Translations under genes and position numbers: made by a program
Notes under the pieces: generated by a model
The model's input: only the letters and a program-made list of their open reading frames with translations
Told to the model about the DNA's origin: nothing
Database searches by the model: none
Part shown: piece by piece, positions 53,722 to 63,491 of the stretch
Layout: each line of letters begins with the position of its first letter
Position numbering within the stretch: position 1 is the first letter of the stretch
From: Pseudomonas sp. MWU15-20650
GTDB taxonomy: Bacteria; Pseudomonadota; Gammaproteobacteria; Pseudomonadales; Pseudomonadaceae
NCBI RefSeq assembly: GCF_023242475.1
Contig: NZ_JALJFG010000007.1
Location: 124,001-188,000 of the forward strand
Length of the DNA: 64,000 nucleotides
Direction: 5' to 3'

Positions 53722-55802
53722 GCGAAGCGAACCTGGAACTACTCGCCAGCCGCGCGGGCCTGGCCGTCGATTGGATCGATGCCAACGGTCGCCCGCAACA
53801 CGTTAAGCCCGACGCCCTGCGCGCCGTGCTCAAAGGGCTGGGCCACCCGGCCGATACCGATGCCGAAATCGACGCCAGCCTGCTGGAATTGGAGCGGGCA
53901 CAACAAGACAAGCATTTACCGCCCTTGATGACCATCGACAGCGGCGAAGGCTTGGACCTGGCCCGTTTCTTCCCCGCGCACACGCCTTGCCGCGTGAACC
54001 TCGAAGGCGGCGATACCCTGGAACTACACCTGGATGGCAACGCCGTGCTGCCCGGAGTGACCGCCCTTGGCTACCATCCGGTGCATATCGGCGATCAAAG
54101 CTTCACCCTCGCCGTCGCCCCATCCCATTGTTACAGCGTGGCCGAAGCGGTCGATAGCCGCCCCGCCCGCGCCTGGGGCTTGAGCGCCCAGCTGTATGCC
54201 CTGCGTCGCCTTGGTGACGGCGGCTTCGGTGACACCCTGGCGCTCGAACACCTGGCCCGCGCGGCCGCCGAGCGCGGGGCCGACGCCCTGGCGATCAGCC
54301 CGATGCACGCGATGTTCAGCGCCGACACCGAACGCTACAGCCCCTACTCGCCCTCCAGCCGGCTGTTTCTCAACAGCCTGTATGCCTCACCGAGTTGCAT
54401 CCTGGGCGAGCGCGAAGTGCGTAACGCCATCGAGGCCACCGGCCTGGCTGACGAACTGCACGCCCTGGAACAACTCACGCTGATCGACTGGCCCGCCGCC
54501 GCCAAGGCCAAGCAGCGCCTGCTGCGCGCACTGTATGAAGACTTCCGCCACGGTGAACATCCACAGCACGCCGACTTCCAGAGTTTCCGCCAGGCCGGCG
54601 GTGAAGCCCTGGAAAACCACTGCCGCTTCGAAGCCGTGCAAGCAATGCGTGCCGCGGCCGGCGAAGACCTCGACTGGCGCCACTGGCCGTTGCCATGGCG
54701 CACGCCACAGAGCCCGGCCCTGGCCCAGTTCGCCGAGGACCACCGCGATGAAATCGGTTACTTCGCGTTCACCCAATGGCTGATCGCCCGCAGCCTGGAA
54801 CGTGCACAACAGGCCGCCCGAGGCAGCGGCATGGGCGTCGGCCTGATCGCCGACCTGGCCGTTGGCGCGGACGGCGGTGGTAGCCAAGCCTGGAGCCGCC
54901 AGGATGAACTGCTGGCGAACCTGACCGTTGGCGCGCCACCCGACATTCTTAACCGCGCAGGCCAGGGTTGGGGGATCTCCGCGTTCTCCCCGGAAGGTCT
55001 CAAGCGCCATGGTTTTCGCGCCTTTATCGAAATGCTGCGGGCCAACTTCGCCCATGCCGGCGGCTTGCGTATCGATCATGTGATGGGCCTGCAACGCTTG
55101 TGGGTGATCCCCGTGGGCGCCTCGCCCCGCGAAGGCGCGTACTTGTATTACCCGGTGGACGATCTGTTGCGCCTGCTGGCCCTGGAGTCCCATCGACACC
55201 AAGCCATCGTCCTCGGTGAAGACCTGGGCACCGTGCCCGATGGCCTACGCGAAAAACTCATCGGCCGTTCGATCCTGGGCATGCGCGTGCTGCTCTTCGA
55301 ACAGAATCACGAGGGCCGCTTCAAGCCTATTCTCGACTGGCCCGACAACGCCCTGGCCACCACCAGCACCCATGACCTGCCCACCCTCAATGGCTGGTGG
55401 CATCGCCGCGATATCGAATGGAATATCCAACTGGACCTGATCGATGCACCGACCGTAGAACAATGGAGCGAACATCGCCTGCGTGAGCGCCAGGCGTTGC
55501 GCCAAGCCTTGAGCCAAGACCCGCAGAACTTCATTGATGAAATCCGCAATGACACCGACCAAATGATCGATGCCAGCGTGCGCTACCTGGGCCACACCCG
55601 CGCCCCGCTGGTGTTGCTGCCGCTGGAGGACGCCCTGGGCATCGAAGAACAAGCCAACCTGCCCGGCACCCTCGACACACACCCCAATTGGCGGCGCCGC
55701 CTGCCGGGTGAGGCCGCTAGCCTGCTCGACCACGACAACGCCGCCCGCCGCCTGGAGCTACTGGCCGTGGCGCGCAACCAAGCCCATGAGCGTGACCGAT
55801 GA
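53718..55802 (+). CDS. malQ: 4-alpha-glucanotransferase (amylomaltase)
   Basis: This 694-residue GH77 enzyme moves maltodextrin units between chains, supplying suitable lengths to TreY. Key motifs are GLRIDHVMGLQRLW (Asp nucleophile), VLGEDLGTVPDG (Glu) and TTSTHDLPTLNGWW. I start at TTG, where GGAG stands seven bases upstream and the TTGA overlap couples it to the treZ stop. Longer starts inside treZ would add residues unlike the family. It ends in an ATGA overlap with treY. Confidence 0.92.
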   Translation: MSEANLELLASRAGLAVDWIDANGRPQHVKPDALRAVLKGLGHPADTDAEIDASLLELERAQQDKHLPPLMTIDSGEGLDLARFFPAHTPCRVNLEGGDTLELHLDGNAVLPGVTALGYHPVHIGDQSFTLAVAPSHCYSVAEAVDSRPARAWGLSAQLYALRRLGDGGFGDTLALEHLARAAAERGADALAISPMHAMFSADTERYSPYSPSSRLFLNSLYASPSCILGEREVRNAIEATGLADELHALEQLTLIDWPAAAKAKQRLLRALYEDFRHGEHPQHADFQSFRQAGGEALENHCRFEAVQAMRAAAGEDLDWRHWPLPWRTPQSPALAQFAEDHRDEIGYFAFTQWLIARSLERAQQAARGSGMGVGLIADLAVGADGGGSQAWSRQDELLANLTVGAPPDILNRAGQGWGISAFSPEGLKRHGFRAFIEMLRANFAHAGGLRIDHVMGLQRLWVIPVGASPREGAYLYYPVDDLLRLLALESHRHQAIVLGEDLGTVPDGLREKLIGRSILGMRVLLFEQNHEGRFKPILDWPDNALATTSTHDLPTLNGWWHRRDIEWNIQLDLIDAPTVEQWSEHRLRERQALRQALSQDPQNFIDEIRNDTDQMIDASVRYLGHTRAPLVLLPLEDALGIEEQANLPGTLDTHPNWRRRLPGEAASLLDHDNAARRLELLAVARNQAHERDR

Positions 55803-58555
55803 ACGTGCCACCCTTGCGTGCGACTCAGCGCCTGCAACTGCATAAAGGTTTCACCCTGGATGATGCGGTGCCATGGGTGCCGTACTTCGCCCAGCTGGGG
55901 ATCAGCCATGTGTATGCGTCACCGTTGCTCGCCGCCCGCGCCGGCTCCCTGCACGGCTACGACGTGGTCGACCCGACCACCGTCAACCCCGAGCTGGGTG
56001 GCGAACCCGCGTTACGCCGCCTGGTCGCGGCGCTGCGTGAACACGGCATGGGCCTGATCCTCGATATCGTGTCCAACCATATGGCCGTCGGTGGCGCGGA
56101 TAACCCGTGGTGGCTGGACCTGCTGGAGTGGGGGCGCTTGAGCCCCTACAGCGAGTTCTTCGATGTCCAGTGGCACTCGCCCGACCCGCTGCTAAAGGGC
56201 CAATTGCTGATGCCGTTCCTTGGCAGCGATTACGGCGAAGCCTTGCAAACCGGGAGCCTGACGCTGCACTTTGACGCCAGCCAGGGCGCGTTCTACGTCA
56301 AGCATTACGAACACCGCTTCCCGATCTGCCCCCGCGATTACGCGTTGATCCTCGGCACCGATGAGTGGTTAAAGCCGCTGGGCGAGCGTTTCAGTGCGCT
56401 CGCTTACCAAGACGACGCCTATACCGAAGCCGCCTGGCTGAAACAGGCGCTGGCCGAACGCGCCACCGAGGGCGAGGTGCTGCGCGCCATCGAACACCGC
56501 CTGGCCGCGTTCGACGGGCGCCGGCCCGAAGGTTTCAAGCGCCTGCACCAACTGCTGGAGCAACAGACCTACCGCCTCGCCAGTTGGCGCACCGCCGCCG
56601 ACGATATCAACTGGCGGCGCTTCTTCGACGTCAACGAGTTGGGCGGCCTGCGTGTCGAACGCAGCGCCGTGTTCGAAGCCACCCACGGCAAAATTTTCGC
56701 ACTGATCAGCGACGGCCTGGTCGATGGCCTGCGCATCGACCATGTCGATGGGCTGGCCGACCCTCGCGGTTATTGCCGCAAGCTGCGACGTCGTGTGGAC
56801 GCACTGTTGCCCGAGCGGCATGTGCCGATCTTCGTGGAAAAAATCCTCGGTGACGGTGAGTGCCTGCGCGAAGACTGGCAAGTGGACGGCACCACCGGCT
56901 ATGAATTCATGAATCAGCTGTCACTGTTACAACACGACCCTGACGGCTTCGCCCCCCTGGCCAACCTGTGGAACCGTCACAGCGAACGGCCCGCCGCTTT
57001 TATTGAAGAAGCCTGGCTGGCACGCCAACAGATCCTCAACGGCTCCCTGGCCGGTGATTTTGAAAGCGTGGCCCAGGCCCTGCTGCAAGTGGCCCGGGAC
57101 GACGTGATGACCCGCGACCTGACCTTGGGCGCTATCCGCCGCGCCCTGCAGGAACTGATTGTGCATTTCCCGGTGTACCGCACCTATATCAGTGCCTGCG
57201 GGCGTAGCGAGCGCGACGATGTGTTTTTCCTGCAAGCCCTGGCCGGTGCCCGCAGCACCTTGAGCGAGGGTGATTGGCCGGTACTGGATCACCTGGAAAA
57301 ATGGCTCGGTGGCCAGCCGTGGCGCCACCGCCCGGTGGGCCGTGAGCGCAAGATGCTCAAGCATGCCTGCGTACGCTTCCAGCAACTGACTTCGCCCGCT
57401 GCCGCCAAGGCCGTGGAAGATACCGCGCTCTATCGTTCGGCCGTGCTGCTGTCACGCAATGATGTGGGCTTCAACACCGAGCAGTTCAGCGCGCCACTGG
57501 CCGATTTTCATCGCCTCAACCAACAGCGTTTGCAGACCTTCCCCGACAACCTGCTGGCCACCGCAACCCACGACCACAAGCGCGGCGAAGACACCCGCGC
57601 ACGCCTGGCGGTGCTGAGTGAGTGTGCGCCGTGGTATGTCGAACAGGTCGAGCAATGGCGCACGCTCGCAGCGCCGTTGCGTGACGATGCGCAAAGCCCG
57701 TCGGCAGGCGATGAACTCATCCTTTATCAGGTGCTGCTGGGCAGTTGGCCGCTGGACCTCGATCCTGATTTTGAAGGTTATCGGCAGCGCCTCTGGCAGT
57801 GGCAGCAAAAAGCCCTGCGCGAAGCCAAGCTGCAAAGCAGTTGGAGCGCGCCCAACGAAGCCTATGAACGGGGTGTGGAAGCCTTCCTGTCGCGCCTGTT
57901 ACTCAGCGATGAAGGCCGCGCCCTGCGCGATGCGATCGGCATGGCGGCCCAGACCATCGCCCCGGCCGGTGCGGTCAACAGCCTGGCGCAAACCTTGCTT
58001 CACCTCACCGTACCGGGGGTACCGGACGTGTACCAGGGCGATGAGTTCTGGGACTTCAGCCTGGTGGACCCGGACAACCGTCGCCCAGTGGACTTCAACG
58101 CACGGCAACACGCATTGAATACCTCACCGGACGTCGGCGAACTGTTGTCTCACTGGCGCGACGGGCGCATCAAACAGGCGCTGATTGCCCAGGTGTTGGC
58201 CATGCGCAAGGCTGAGCCCGAACGCTTGCGCAGCGGCTGCTACACACCGCTGCAAGTCATCGGTAAACACGCGCAGCACGTCGTCGCTTTCTGCCGCGAA
58301 TCCCACGGTAAGCGCATGCTGGTGGTGGTGCCGCGCTGGCCCCATCGCTTGCTTGAAAACAGTGTGCTGCCCCACATCAATGCGCAGGTTTGGGGCGATA
58401 CACGGGTGAAATTACCGTTCGCCTGCCCAACGCAAAACTGGAAGGGACTTTTTCACACAGGTGCAGTCACACCAGACAAGGAGTTGCTGATCAACGCTGC
58501 CCTGGGGGACTTCCCGGTCAATGTCTTTATCAATCCTGATATTCAAGAAAGCTGA
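55799..58555 (+). CDS. treY: Maltooligosyltrehalose synthase
   Basis: This 918-residue GH13 enzyme isomerises the reducing-end glucose of maltodextrin to an alpha,alpha-1,1 link. Motifs are GLILDIVSNHMAVGG, DGLRIDHVDGLADPRGY (Asp nucleophile), FVEKILGDGE (Glu) and LATATHDHKRGED. The length matches the Pseudomonas family. With TreZ it forms the TreY-TreZ trehalose route from glycogen. It is coupled to malQ by ATGA and followed 23 bases later by the DUF2934 gene. Confidence 0.93.
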   Translation: MNVPPLRATQRLQLHKGFTLDDAVPWVPYFAQLGISHVYASPLLAARAGSLHGYDVVDPTTVNPELGGEPALRRLVAALREHGMGLILDIVSNHMAVGGADNPWWLDLLEWGRLSPYSEFFDVQWHSPDPLLKGQLLMPFLGSDYGEALQTGSLTLHFDASQGAFYVKHYEHRFPICPRDYALILGTDEWLKPLGERFSALAYQDDAYTEAAWLKQALAERATEGEVLRAIEHRLAAFDGRRPEGFKRLHQLLEQQTYRLASWRTAADDINWRRFFDVNELGGLRVERSAVFEATHGKIFALISDGLVDGLRIDHVDGLADPRGYCRKLRRRVDALLPERHVPIFVEKILGDGECLREDWQVDGTTGYEFMNQLSLLQHDPDGFAPLANLWNRHSERPAAFIEEAWLARQQILNGSLAGDFESVAQALLQVARDDVMTRDLTLGAIRRALQELIVHFPVYRTYISACGRSERDDVFFLQALAGARSTLSEGDWPVLDHLEKWLGGQPWRHRPVGRERKMLKHACVRFQQLTSPAAAKAVEDTALYRSAVLLSRNDVGFNTEQFSAPLADFHRLNQQRLQTFPDNLLATATHDHKRGEDTRARLAVLSECAPWYVEQVEQWRTLAAPLRDDAQSPSAGDELILYQVLLGSWPLDLDPDFEGYRQRLWQWQQKALREAKLQSSWSAPNEAYERGVEAFLSRLLLSDEGRALRDAIGMAAQTIAPAGAVNSLAQTLLHLTVPGVPDVYQGDEFWDFSLVDPDNRRPVDFNARQHALNTSPDVGELLSHWRDGRIKQALIAQVLAMRKAEPERLRSGCYTPLQVIGKHAQHVVAFCRESHGKRMLVVVPRWPHRLLENSVLPHINAQVWGDTRVKLPFACPTQNWKGLFHTGAVTPDKELLINAALGDFPVNVFINPDIQES

Positions 58556-58578
58556 AAATTTTCTATGAGGAGTTTGTG

Positions 58579-58848
58579 ATGAGTAATGAAGACAAACGCA
58601 TCCGCGAATTAGCACATCAGATCTGGGAGTCCGAGGGCAAACCACATGGTCAAGACACTCGCCACTGGGAGATGGCGCGCAAGCTGGCGGAAGCCGAAGC
58701 ACTGACGCCGAGCAAACCCAAGGCCACCGCCAAACCCAAGACCGCGCCCAAACCTGCGGCAAAGGCCAAGCCTGCGGCACCCGCCGCCAGCAAACCAGCG
58801 CCCCCGGCGGCGAAAAAGCCAGCGGCCCCAAAGAAGCCCAAGCCTTAA
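58579..58848 (+). CDS. DUF2934 protein with Lys/Ala/Pro-rich tail
   Basis: This 89-residue protein has an N-terminal DUF2934 module (about residues 1-43: RIRELAHQIWESEGKPHGQD, then HWEMARKLAEAEAL). It is followed by a tail of about 45 residues made almost wholly of Lys, Ala, Pro, Ser and Thr, like a histone-H1 tail. GAGGAG lies six bases before the ATG. DUF2934 genes recur in glycogen/trehalose operons of proteobacteria, but their function is unknown. The basic tail may bind nucleic acid or glucan-associated partners; this is speculation. Confidence 0.82.
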   Translation: MSNEDKRIRELAHQIWESEGKPHGQDTRHWEMARKLAEAEALTPSKPKATAKPKTAPKPAAKAKPAAPAASKPAPPAAKKPAAPKKPKP

Positions 58849-58977
58849 GGCATGTACCCATGAGCCTCCTGTCGACACGGTCGTCAGGGGGCCACTTTCA
58901 CGTTCCATTGCGTCAGCTGAACGATCGTCGGCAGGACCGTGTTCGGCCCGAAAAAAGACCCTTGCAGGAGCAACTCA

Positions 58978-61137
58978 ATGAGCAAACCCGACAACACCCC
59001 AACCACGCCGGACCACGAGCCGTCGCGGATTCGTGAAGGTTTGCCCTTCCCGCTCGGCGCCACCTGGGACGGCTTGGGTGTCAACTTCGCGCTGTTCTCG
59101 GCCAACGCCACCAAAGTGGAGTTGTGCCTGTTCGACGATACCGGCACGGTAGAACTGGAACGCATCGAGCTGCCCGAATACACCGACGAAACCTTCCACG
59201 GCTACCTGCCCGACGCCCACCCGGGGCTGATTTACGGCTATCGCGTGTACGGTGCGTATGACCCGGCCAACGGTCACCGCTTCAACCACAACAAACTGCT
59301 GATCGACCCCTATGCCAAACAGCTGGTGGGCGAACTCAAATGGTCCGAGGCGCTGTTCGGCTACACCATCGGTCACCCCGACGATGACCTCAGTTTCGAC
59401 GAGCGCGACAGCGCGCCGTTCGTGCCCAAGTGCAAGGTCATCGACCCGGCACACACCTGGGGCAACGACCAGCCCGTGCGCGTGCCGTGGGACCGTACGA
59501 TCATTTATGAGACCCACCTGCGCGGCATCAGCATGCGTCACCCTTCGGTGGGCGAATCGGTGCGCGGCACCTGCGCGGGCTTGATGGAAGACGATGTGCT
59601 CAAGCACATCCGCCAATTGGGCGTCTCATCCGTGGAACTGCTGCCGGTGCATGCCTTCGTCAACGATCAGCACCTGCTGCAAAAAGGCATGACCAACTAC
59701 TGGGGTTACAACAGCATTGCGTTTTTTGCCCCCGACCCACGCTACCTGGCCAGCGGCAAGATCGCCGAGTTCAAGGAGATGGTCGCGCACCTGCATGAGC
59801 AGAAGCTGGAGGTGATCCTCGACGTGGTCTACAACCACACCGCCGAAGGCAACGAGCGCGGCCCCACCCTGTCCATGCGCGGTATCGACAACGCCTCCTA
59901 CTACCGCCTGATGCCCGACGACAAGCGCTTCTACATCAATGACTCCGGCACCGGCAACACCCTGGACCTGAGCCACCCGTGCGTGCTGCAAATGGTCACC
60001 GACTCCCTGCGCTACTGGGCCACCGAGATGCATGTGGATGGTTTCCGCTTTGACCTGGCGACCATCCTTGGCCGCTACCGCGACGGCTTTGACGAACGCC
60101 ATAGCTTCCTCGTCGCGTGCCGCCAGGACCCGGTGCTGCGCCAGTTGAAACTCATCGCCGAACCCTGGGACTGCGGCCCCGGCGGCTATCAGGTGGGTAA
60201 CTTCCCGCCGGGCTGGGTGGAATGGAACGACCGCTTTCGCGATACGGTGCGCGCGTTCTGGAAAGGCGACGACGGCCAACTGGCTGACTTCGCCGGGCGC
60301 ATGACCGCCTCGGGTGAGATGTTCAACCACCGCGGGCGCAGGCCATACAGCTCGGTGAATTTCATCACCGCCCATGACGGTTTTACCCTGCACGACCTGG
60401 TGTCGTACAACGACAAGCACAACGAGGCCAACGACGAGAACAACCAGGACGGCAGTAATAACAACCTGTCGTGGAACCACGGCGTCGAAGGCCCTACCGA
60501 CGACCCGCAGATCAATGCGCTGCGCCTGCGCCAGATGCGTAACTTCTTCGCCACCCTGTTACTGGCCCAGGGCACGCCGATGATCGTGGCCGGCGATGAG
60601 TTTGCCCGCACCCAGCACGGCAACAACAACGCTTATTGCCAGGACAGTGAAATCGGCTGGGTCAACTGGGACCTGGACGACGACGGCAAGGCCCTGCTCA
60701 AGTTCGTAAAACGCCTGATCAAGCTGCGCCTGGCGTACCCGATCCTGCGCCGTGGCCGTTTCCTGGTCGGCGACTACAACGAAGATATCGGCGTCAAGGA
60801 CGTCACCTGGCTGGCACCGGATGGCAATGAGATGACCACCGAACAGTGGCAAGACAGCCACGGCCGTTGCCTGGGCATGCTGATGGATGGCCGCGCCCAG
60901 GAAACCGGGATACGCCGTGCCGGCGCCGATGCCACCCTGTTGCTGGTGGTGAACGCCCATCACGACATGGTCAACTTCCGCCTGCCACCGGTGCCCCAGG
61001 GTGAGTTCTGGACCTGCATGCTCGATACCAATGAACCGGCGGTGCGCGGCCAGGAACGTTTTGACTTCGAGCACGAGTACGCCGTGACGGGCCGTTCGTT
61101 GCTGTTATTCGAGCTTCAGCGCGACGACGAGGTGTGA
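58978..61137 (+). CDS. glgX: Glycogen debranching enzyme
   Basis: This 719-residue isoamylase-type GH13 enzyme hydrolyses alpha-1,6 branches in glycogen. An N-terminal CBM48 (GATWDGLGVNFALFSANAT) precedes the barrel, with VVYNHTAEGNERGPT, DGFRFDLATILGR (Asp nucleophile), LIAEPWDCGPGGYQVG (Glu) and ITAHDGFTLHDLVSYN. The start has AGGAG seven bases upstream. It frees linear maltodextrins for MalQ and TreY. The next gene starts two bases after its stop, so the cassette to the right may be co-transcribed. Confidence 0.93.
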   Translation: MSKPDNTPTTPDHEPSRIREGLPFPLGATWDGLGVNFALFSANATKVELCLFDDTGTVELERIELPEYTDETFHGYLPDAHPGLIYGYRVYGAYDPANGHRFNHNKLLIDPYAKQLVGELKWSEALFGYTIGHPDDDLSFDERDSAPFVPKCKVIDPAHTWGNDQPVRVPWDRTIIYETHLRGISMRHPSVGESVRGTCAGLMEDDVLKHIRQLGVSSVELLPVHAFVNDQHLLQKGMTNYWGYNSIAFFAPDPRYLASGKIAEFKEMVAHLHEQKLEVILDVVYNHTAEGNERGPTLSMRGIDNASYYRLMPDDKRFYINDSGTGNTLDLSHPCVLQMVTDSLRYWATEMHVDGFRFDLATILGRYRDGFDERHSFLVACRQDPVLRQLKLIAEPWDCGPGGYQVGNFPPGWVEWNDRFRDTVRAFWKGDDGQLADFAGRMTASGEMFNHRGRRPYSSVNFITAHDGFTLHDLVSYNDKHNEANDENNQDGSNNNLSWNHGVEGPTDDPQINALRLRQMRNFFATLLLAQGTPMIVAGDEFARTQHGNNNAYCQDSEIGWVNWDLDDDGKALLKFVKRLIKLRLAYPILRRGRFLVGDYNEDIGVKDVTWLAPDGNEMTTEQWQDSHGRCLGMLMDGRAQETGIRRAGADATLLLVVNAHHDMVNFRLPPVPQGEFWTCMLDTNEPAVRGQERFDFEHEYAVTGRSLLLFELQRDDEV

Positions 61138-61138
61138 A

Positions 61139-62140
61139 ATGGCGTTGCATCGATTCCTTCAAGACTATCAGGACTATGCCGACACCCGGGCCCTGGGTGA
61201 AGCCTTGAAGGCCCTTCAGGCAGAGGGTCTGGATCAACTGCCGCTGCCTGGCAGCGGCGAGACGCTGACACGCTTGAGCCATTTGGCCCAAGTGGCGGGC
61301 CATGACCTGCGCCTGTGCAAGCTGTTTGAAGGCCATACCGATGCGCTGGCGATCATTGCTGAACTCAAAAGCCCCTTGCCGCCGTTGGGCAGCACTTGGG
61401 GCATGTGGGCCGCCGAGCCACCGACCGCGAAAGTACGAGTGCGCCACGATGGTCACCAGCTGAGGGTCGATGGGCGCAAAGCCTGGTGCTCCGGAGCATC
61501 GGTGGTCAGCCACGGGTTGCTGACCGCTTGGGACGAAGAGGATCGCCAGCAACTGGTGGCCGTGGCGATGGACCAGCCCGGCATCGCCGTGACAGAGAAC
61601 GGCTGGAACGCCGTGGGCATGGCCGCCACCGGCAGTGTCGAAGTAACTTTCAGCGCAGTCCGGGGTCTGGCAGTCGGTGGCCCGGGAGACTACCTCTCGC
61701 GCCCCGGATTCTGGCATGGCGGTATCGGCATTGCAGCGTGCTGGTATGGCGCTGCGCAACGCCTGGGCGAGGTGCTGCGGGCGCACTGCCGCAAAAGCCC
61801 GGAACCCCACGCTCTGGCCCACCTTGGCGCGGTGGACAGTGCACTGAACAGCGCGGTCTGCGTGCTGCGTGCCAGTGCCATGCAGATCGACCAGACCCCT
61901 ATCGCTGATGCCCGGCAACTGGCCCGGCAGACGCGCGCCTGCATCGAGGACAGCGTTGAGCAAGTGATGCACCACGTCGGCCGAGCCGTGGGCGCAGGCC
62001 CGTATTGCAAGGACCCGCACTTTGCCCGGTTGATGGCGGATTTGCCGGTGTATATCCGGCAGAGCCATGCCGAGCGCGATTTGGCTGCCCTTGGCGAACA
62101 GGTCGCGCAAGCCCCCACAGGGAGGTGGCATTTATCATGA
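61139..62140 (+). CDS. Acyl-CoA-dehydrogenase-like protein
   Basis: This 333-residue flavoprotein-like sequence has the acyl-CoA dehydrogenase core (STWGMWAAEPPTAKVRV, DGRKAWCSGASVVSHGL, MAATGSVEVTFSAV) and a C-terminal helical bundle. It is shorter than typical enzymes (about 380), and a catalytic Glu was not identified. It starts two bases after glgX and ends in an ATGA overlap with a PIG-L deacetylase. The grouping suggests a modification pathway and not fatty-acid breakdown; the substrate is unknown. Confidence 0.75.
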   Translation: MALHRFLQDYQDYADTRALGEALKALQAEGLDQLPLPGSGETLTRLSHLAQVAGHDLRLCKLFEGHTDALAIIAELKSPLPPLGSTWGMWAAEPPTAKVRVRHDGHQLRVDGRKAWCSGASVVSHGLLTAWDEEDRQQLVAVAMDQPGIAVTENGWNAVGMAATGSVEVTFSAVRGLAVGGPGDYLSRPGFWHGGIGIAACWYGAAQRLGEVLRAHCRKSPEPHALAHLGAVDSALNSAVCVLRASAMQIDQTPIADARQLARQTRACIEDSVEQVMHHVGRAVGAGPYCKDPHFARLMADLPVYIRQSHAERDLAALGEQVAQAPTGRWHLS

Positions 62141-62895
62141 AACCCAACCCGATCGTCGGCCAAGGCACCCCCTTGCATCATTGGCAAACATCGAGGCAAT
62201 TGGCCGAGCTACCGCACGTCAGCGTCGCGCAGTTGGTACCCGAAGGCCATCGCGCCGTGATCGTTGCCCCACACCCGGACGATGAAGTGCTGGGCTGCGG
62301 TGGCCTGCTGCAAGGCTTGGCAACGCTGGGCCGGGCCATTCAACTGATCTCTGTCACCGATGGCAGCGCCAGCCACCCAGGCTCCGAACGCTGGTCGGCA
62401 GAACGCTTGAGCATCGTACGCCCGCAGGAGTCGGCCCAGGGCCTGCACCGCCTGGGCTTACCCTTGCACAGTTTGAAGTGGCTGCGTGCCGGGTTTGCCG
62501 ACAGCAAAGTGGCTGAGCGCGAAGCCCAGTTGGTCGAGTTTATCCAGCGCCACCTCAAAGCCACCGATGTGGTGTTCGCCACGTGGCGCGAAGACGGTCA
62601 TTGCGACCATGAGGCCGTCGGCCGTGCCAGTGCCGACGCGGCCCAGGCCGTGGGCGCAACCCTGTACGAATTACCGGTGTGGACCTGGCACTGGGCAACC
62701 GGCGAAGACCGCCTGGTGCCCTGGCACCGTGCGCGCAAAATCCCCCTGGCACCCGAAGTCGTGGCACGCAAACGCCATGCGATCCACGCCTTCGCCAGCC
62801 AGCTGGAAGGCGATCCGCAAATTGGCCTGCCACCGGTACTGGCGCCCTATGTGGTGGAGCGCTTACTGCAACCGTTTGAGGTGGTGTTTGTATGA
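62137..62895 (+). CDS. PIG-L family deacetylase
   Basis: This 252-residue LmbE/PIG-L fold protein has the zinc-binding AHPDDEVLGCGG-type motif (APHPDDE) and a later histidine motif (DGHCDHEAVG). The family removes acetyl from N-acetylglucosaminyl or related groups on lipids, thiols or antibiotics. GGGAGGTGG gives a strong ribosome site. It overlaps the upstream stop and the downstream start as ATGA. With the methyltransferase and glycosyltransferase it suggests assembly or trimming of a glycoconjugate. Confidence 0.88.
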   Translation: MKPNPIVGQGTPLHHWQTSRQLAELPHVSVAQLVPEGHRAVIVAPHPDDEVLGCGGLLQGLATLGRAIQLISVTDGSASHPGSERWSAERLSIVRPQESAQGLHRLGLPLHSLKWLRAGFADSKVAEREAQLVEFIQRHLKATDVVFATWREDGHCDHEAVGRASADAAQAVGATLYELPVWTWHWATGEDRLVPWHRARKIPLAPEVVARKRHAIHAFASQLEGDPQIGLPPVLAPYVVERLLQPFEVVFV

Positions 62896-63491
62896 GTGTG
62901 GCAACGCCTTACTTCGATCAACTGTTTGCCGGCAACGATGACCCCTGGGCGTTTCGTCAACGCTGGTACGAACAACGCAAACGTGCCCTGACCCTGGCGG
63001 TACTGACCCGTCCCCACTACGCCTCGATATTCGAACCCGGCTGTGCCAATGGCGAGCTGAGCGTCGAGCTGGCGGCGCGCTGTGGTCGCCTGGTGTGCTG
63101 CGACACCGCGCAGGCCGCAGTAGAACTGGCCAAGGCGCGATTGTCGGGGTGCCCCAACGCCCGGGTAGAGCAACGCCGCCTGCCTGAGCAATGGCCCACG
63201 GGCACGTTCGAGCTGATCGTACTGAGCGAGCTGTGTTACTACCTCGACGTCGATGATCTCGGCCGTTTGATTGATCGCGCCCTCGCCGCCTTGACCCACG
63301 ACGGCCAACTGCTGGCCTGCCATTGGCGCCCGCCTATCGACGGTTGCCCAAACACCGCCGAGCAGGTGCACGCCCTGCTCCACCAACGACTGGGGATGCA
63401 CTGCGTGGTGCAGCACCATGAAAAGGATTTCCTGCTCGACCTGTGGAGCCGCGATGGCACCTCGGTCGCCAGCCATGAGGGCCTGCGATGA
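62892..63491 (+). CDS. SAM-dependent methyltransferase (NodS-like)
   Basis: This 199-residue class I methyltransferase has an SAM motif I (IFEPGCANGELSVELA), an acidic motif II region (LVCCDTAQAAVELAKAR) and ELIVLSELCYYLD as post-motif. The opening YFDQLFAGNDDPWAFRQRWYEQRK resembles NodS, the N-methyltransferase of rhizobial chitooligosaccharide signals. An N-methyltransferase downstream of a deacetylase would fit deacetylated amino-sugar methylation. ATGA overlaps join it to both neighbours. Confidence 0.85.
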   Translation: MSVATPYFDQLFAGNDDPWAFRQRWYEQRKRALTLAVLTRPHYASIFEPGCANGELSVELAARCGRLVCCDTAQAAVELAKARLSGCPNARVEQRRLPEQWPTGTFELIVLSELCYYLDVDDLGRLIDRALAALTHDGQLLACHWRPPIDGCPNTAEQVHALLHQRLGMHCVVQHHEKDFLLDLWSRDGTSVASHEGLR

